Positions 5,406-7,315 of a stretch of 7,315 nucleotides of DNA are shown piece by piece. The number at the start of each line of letters is the position of its first letter. The stretch's first letter is position 1. Under the pieces are notes generated by a model that saw only the letters and a list, made by a program, of their open reading frames with translations, had not been told where the DNA came from and made no database searches. Source of the stretch: JANXQG01 sp037147235 (GTDB lineage: Bacteria > Planctomycetota > Planctomycetia > Pirellulales > Thermoguttaceae); contig JBAWVO010000319.1 in the NCBI GenBank assembly GCA_037147235.1, positions 1-7,315 on the forward strand, written 5' to 3'. The translations under genes and the position numbers were made by a program.

Positions 5406-6026
5406 TCATGAACCGATTTGAAACCGACAATCTCCCCCACCGTTGAGCCGACATTGCGTCAGCTCCAACTCGTTGCCAATAAGCTCGGAGAACATCATTT
5501 TCTCCATCGTGCAAATGCTTTGATCTTCTTCGGCCAAATTTGGATAGGGGCAAGCATGGGTCGTAAGGGAGGAGCCGTTGCTCGTCACCCCCGCTGTCGC
5601 GGGGATTTTCCGCTGATTGAGCAGTTCGGCCAGCGACTGGAGCCTTTCGGTCGGCGTACTCCCCTGAATTTGCGAGGCATAGCCCGAGGCCAAGGCTCGA
5701 GAAATCCGCCGCAACATCTCGCGGCCTAGTTCCTCGTCACCGACGGTCCGAATCTCCCGCCAGAGGGCCAGGGCCAAATCGGTGAAGTTTGAACCTGTTT
5801 GAAGTAACCCACGGTCGGTAAGGGAGTAACGGAACTTAGGGCGGCCGCGGCCTGCGCGAATCGCCTCGCGCTGAATCATCGACTGGCTCGCAAGCCGAGT
5901 CAGACGCTGACGCACGGCCGTCGCCGTAACTTCCATCGCATCCGATAGTTCCTTGACGCTCAATGGACCAGCAATGCGAATCAGGCCCATAAGGTCAGCA
6001 TCAGAATTGGGGGTTTCCACGCTCAT
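5406..6026 (-). CDS. SufR-like winged-helix regulator with probable Fe-S cluster site
   Basis: The 206-residue protein has an N-terminal winged helix-turn-helix (about 10-75). The recognition region is VKELSDAMEVTATAVRQRL and the wing GRGRPKFRYSLTDRG (59-73) is typical of the COG2345/SufR group. The middle (about 80-140) is helical and probably dimerises. The C-terminal domain carries four cysteines: C159 in HACPYPNLAEEDQS, C172 in ICTMEKMMFSELIG, C192 in TQCRLNGG and C200 in GDCRFQI. The first pair has the C-x12-C spacing I recall from SufR, an Fe-S-sensing repressor of Fe-S assembly genes, so cluster sensing is likely but inferred. The sequence around the cysteines differs from cyanobacterial SufR, so no gene symbol is assigned. 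GGGA lies five bases before the ATG. No suf genes are in view. Downstream on the same strand is nuoB, itself an Fe-S protein; upstream is dus. Confidence 0.82.
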   Translation of the reverse strand: MSVETPNSDADLMGLIRIAGPLSVKELSDAMEVTATAVRQRLTRLASQSMIQREAIRAGRGRPKFRYSLTDRGLLQTGSNFTDLALALWREIRTVGDEELGREMLRRISRALASGYASQIQGSTPTERLQSLAELLNQRKIPATAGVTSNGSSLTTHACPYPNLAEEDQSICTMEKMMFSELIGNELELTQCRLNGGGDCRFQIGS

Positions 6027-6144
6027 GGTTATCCCGTCCTATACTCTGCACGGTTGGAGGTGATCCGAAACGTGGCGATAGGGAAGGGTTCGTATCACTC
6101 CTGACCGTTCGCAGTACAAATCGTTCGAGTCTTGATCAAGGCAA

Positions 6145-6173
6145 CATCCGCCATGCGACAAGCAGGGCGGATG
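6145..6173 (-). terminator. Possible terminator hairpin after dus
   Basis: CATCCGCC (6145-6152) and GGCGGATG (6166-6173) form a perfect 8-bp stem. Inside the loop, TGC/GCA can add three pairs after one mismatch, leaving a five-base loop. On the minus strand it follows the dus stop by about 20 bases and is followed by TTGCCTTGAT, which is only partly U-rich. It may therefore be a weak terminator or an mRNA-end hairpin. The rest of 6027-6194 shows no gene and no clear promoter for the regulator. Confidence 0.4.
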
Positions 6174-6194
6174 GCTCCCTAACGCCAAGTAGAA

Positions 6195-7247
6195 TCATAA
6201 CACTAAAGGTATCATACTCTGGATCGTCAATTTTAGCAAGGGTTGCTGTGAATATGGAAAATAATGTTCCACGATCGCGTAGAATTCTTCGGCATTTGCA
6301 ACCTTACTCACCTTGGCCCGAAATGCCCTGGCTCCAGGGCGACCGTTGGCATAGCAGCAGGCGAATTTACGCATAAGCACGCTGCCTTGCTGCTGACCAA
6401 ATTGCTCGGTCAGGAGGCGGAAGTGTTCGATCAGCATCTCGCGTTGCTCGGCCAAACTGGGATCCGGTGGAATCGGTTCGCCACACAAAGCGGCCTGGGC
6501 TTGACGAAAAAGCCATGGCCGGTTGAGCGCGGCTCGGCCAATCATCACTCCGTCAATGTCGTATCGGTGGAATGCCTCGACGACGGACTGAGGCGTGGAG
6601 AGATCGCCGTTGCCGATCAGTGGGATGCGATGCAGATAGGGCTTGATACGAGAAATCTCTTCCCAATCGGCCGAACCACGGAGCATGTCGGCAGCCGTGC
6701 GGCCGTGGACCGTTAGTGCGGCCCCGCCGGCACCTTCCACCGCCTGGGCGACATCACGGGCGTTGATGGTATCGCGGGACGCGCCGAGGCGAATCTTGGC
6801 CGTCACCGGCGTCGGGGCACAGGCATTGGCTACGGCCGCCACGATCTGACCGATGCGGTCGGGGTAACGCAGAAGATACGATCCGCTATGGGCCTTTTCG
6901 GCGACATCGGTAACCGGGCAGCCAAAATTAATGTCCACTACGCTGACATGATACTCCCTCACCAACTGCTGGCCGACTTCCGCCATGAGCGTGGGATTGT
7001 TGTCCCAGATTTGCGTTGCCAGCGGTCGAGGCTCGTCCAAAACACCCCAAAGCCGTTCAGGCGGGCGGGCGTAACGGGAGTCGATCTCCAAAAAACCTCG
7101 CGCGCTGAACATTTCGGTGGCCAACAATCCAACACCGCCATACCGCCTTACCACCTGCCGAAAGGCGTAGTTGGTAAAACCGGCCATGGGGGCCAGGAGA
7201 ATCGGCGGATCAATGACCAGCGGGCCAATTTTCAGCGGACGAACCAT
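6195..7247 (-). CDS. dusB: tRNA-dihydrouridine synthase, DusB-type
   Basis: This FMN enzyme reduces specific uridines in the tRNA D-loop to dihydrouridine using NADPH. The 350-residue product has the expected TIM-barrel landmarks. These are the FMN-binding LAPMAGFTN (18-26), the active-site cysteine C110 in DINFGCPV, K118 with SGSYLL, K151 in TAKIRLG, H181 in VHGRT, GNGD (212-215) and IGRAALNRPWLF (236-247). The usual DusB motif is NMGCP; here it is NFGCP, a conservative change. The C-terminal helical tRNA-binding region (about 260-350) is present. DusB is the best subfamily guess, but assignment among Dus types is not certain. The ATG fits the family's N-terminus (VRPLKIGPL). It is preceded by CTTCC and then a heptamer repeat with no ATG, GTG or TTG on this strand, so there is no Shine-Dalgarno and no alternative upstream start in view. 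Confidence 0.93.
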   Translation of the reverse strand: MVRPLKIGPLVIDPPILLAPMAGFTNYAFRQVVRRYGGVGLLATEMFSARGFLEIDSRYARPPERLWGVLDEPRPLATQIWDNNPTLMAEVGQQLVREYHVSVVDINFGCPVTDVAEKAHSGSYLLRYPDRIGQIVAAVANACAPTPVTAKIRLGASRDTINARDVAQAVEGAGGAALTVHGRTAADMLRGSADWEEISRIKPYLHRIPLIGNGDLSTPQSVVEAFHRYDIDGVMIGRAALNRPWLFRQAQAALCGEPIPPDPSLAEQREMLIEHFRLLTEQFGQQQGSVLMRKFACCYANGRPGARAFRAKVSKVANAEEFYAIVEHYFPYSQQPLLKLTIQSMIPLVL

Positions 7248-7252
7248 GGAAG

Positions 7253-7315
7253 CGTGGAGCGTGGAGCGTGGAGTGTGGAGTGTGGAGCGTGGAGTGTGGA
7301 GTGTGGAGCGTGGAG
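7253..7315. repeat. Heptamer tandem repeat (YGTGGAG), 9 copies to the window edge
   Basis: Nine consecutive copies of CGTGGAG or TGTGGAG cover 63 bases. The variable first base reads C C C T T C T T C from left to right, so from the third unit there is a 21-base higher-order period (C-T-T). The array begins six bases upstream of the dusB start codon and continues past the end of the window, so its full length is unknown. On the coding strand it reads CTCCACG/CTCCACA, which is pyrimidine-rich and cannot serve as a Shine-Dalgarno. Confidence 0.97.

Noticed and set aside
5281..5553. Minus-strand open frame through repeat copy 2
   Set aside because: It is built from the repeat (AGTLRVPS-type translation) plus the 3' end of the regulator gene in another frame, a common source of false small proteins.

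Overview
The window looks like part of a planctomycete chromosome, most likely of the Pirellulales type. This is an inference from four things: a secreted leucine-rich-repeat protein of the style that is abundant in that phylum, two copies of a GGCACAC-GGA-GTGTGCC repeat, seven-base tandem repeats sitting directly in front of genes, and weak or absent Shine-Dalgarno sequences at several starts. No rRNA, tRNA or CRISPR array was seen. All genes look intact; none is clearly frameshifted.

Layout, left to right. (1) A single-domain Rcp1-type response regulator (+, 41-490) ends five bases from the stop of rfbB. (2) rfbA (1630-2532) and rfbB (496-1551) run on the minus strand and encode the first two steps of dTDP-sugar synthesis. 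A (GAATGAC)7 tandem repeat lies in the 78 bases between them. (3) A 273-base divergent intergenic region holds a good sigma70-like promoter for each direction. (4) An exported protein of about 15 leucine-rich repeats (+, 2806-4062) converges, with a 3-base gap, on a 100-residue cysteine-containing protein of unknown function (-, 4066-4368). (5) nuoB, the complex I subunit carrying cluster N2 (-, 4543-5241), stands alone and is bracketed by two related palindromic repeat elements (4431-4542 and 5283-5395). (6) Upstream of it on the same strand are a SufR-like winged-helix regulator with four C-terminal cysteines (5406-6026) and a DusB-type tRNA-dihydrouridine synthase (6195-7247). The dus start codon is immediately preceded by nine copies of another seven-base repeat that runs to the window edge.

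How the genes fit together. rfbA and rfbB form a partial dTDP-rhamnose (or related deoxysugar) module; rfbC and rfbD are not here. The response regulator probably belongs with genes to its left. On the right, dus, the Fe-S-type regulator and nuoB share a strand and could be partly co-transcribed, but the repeat elements and the unrelated functions argue against a dedicated operon. Most of the window is housekeeping content. The most unusual material is non-coding: the two palindromic elements around nuoB and the two heptamer arrays placed against start codons. I did not find convincing evidence of a new multi-gene system.
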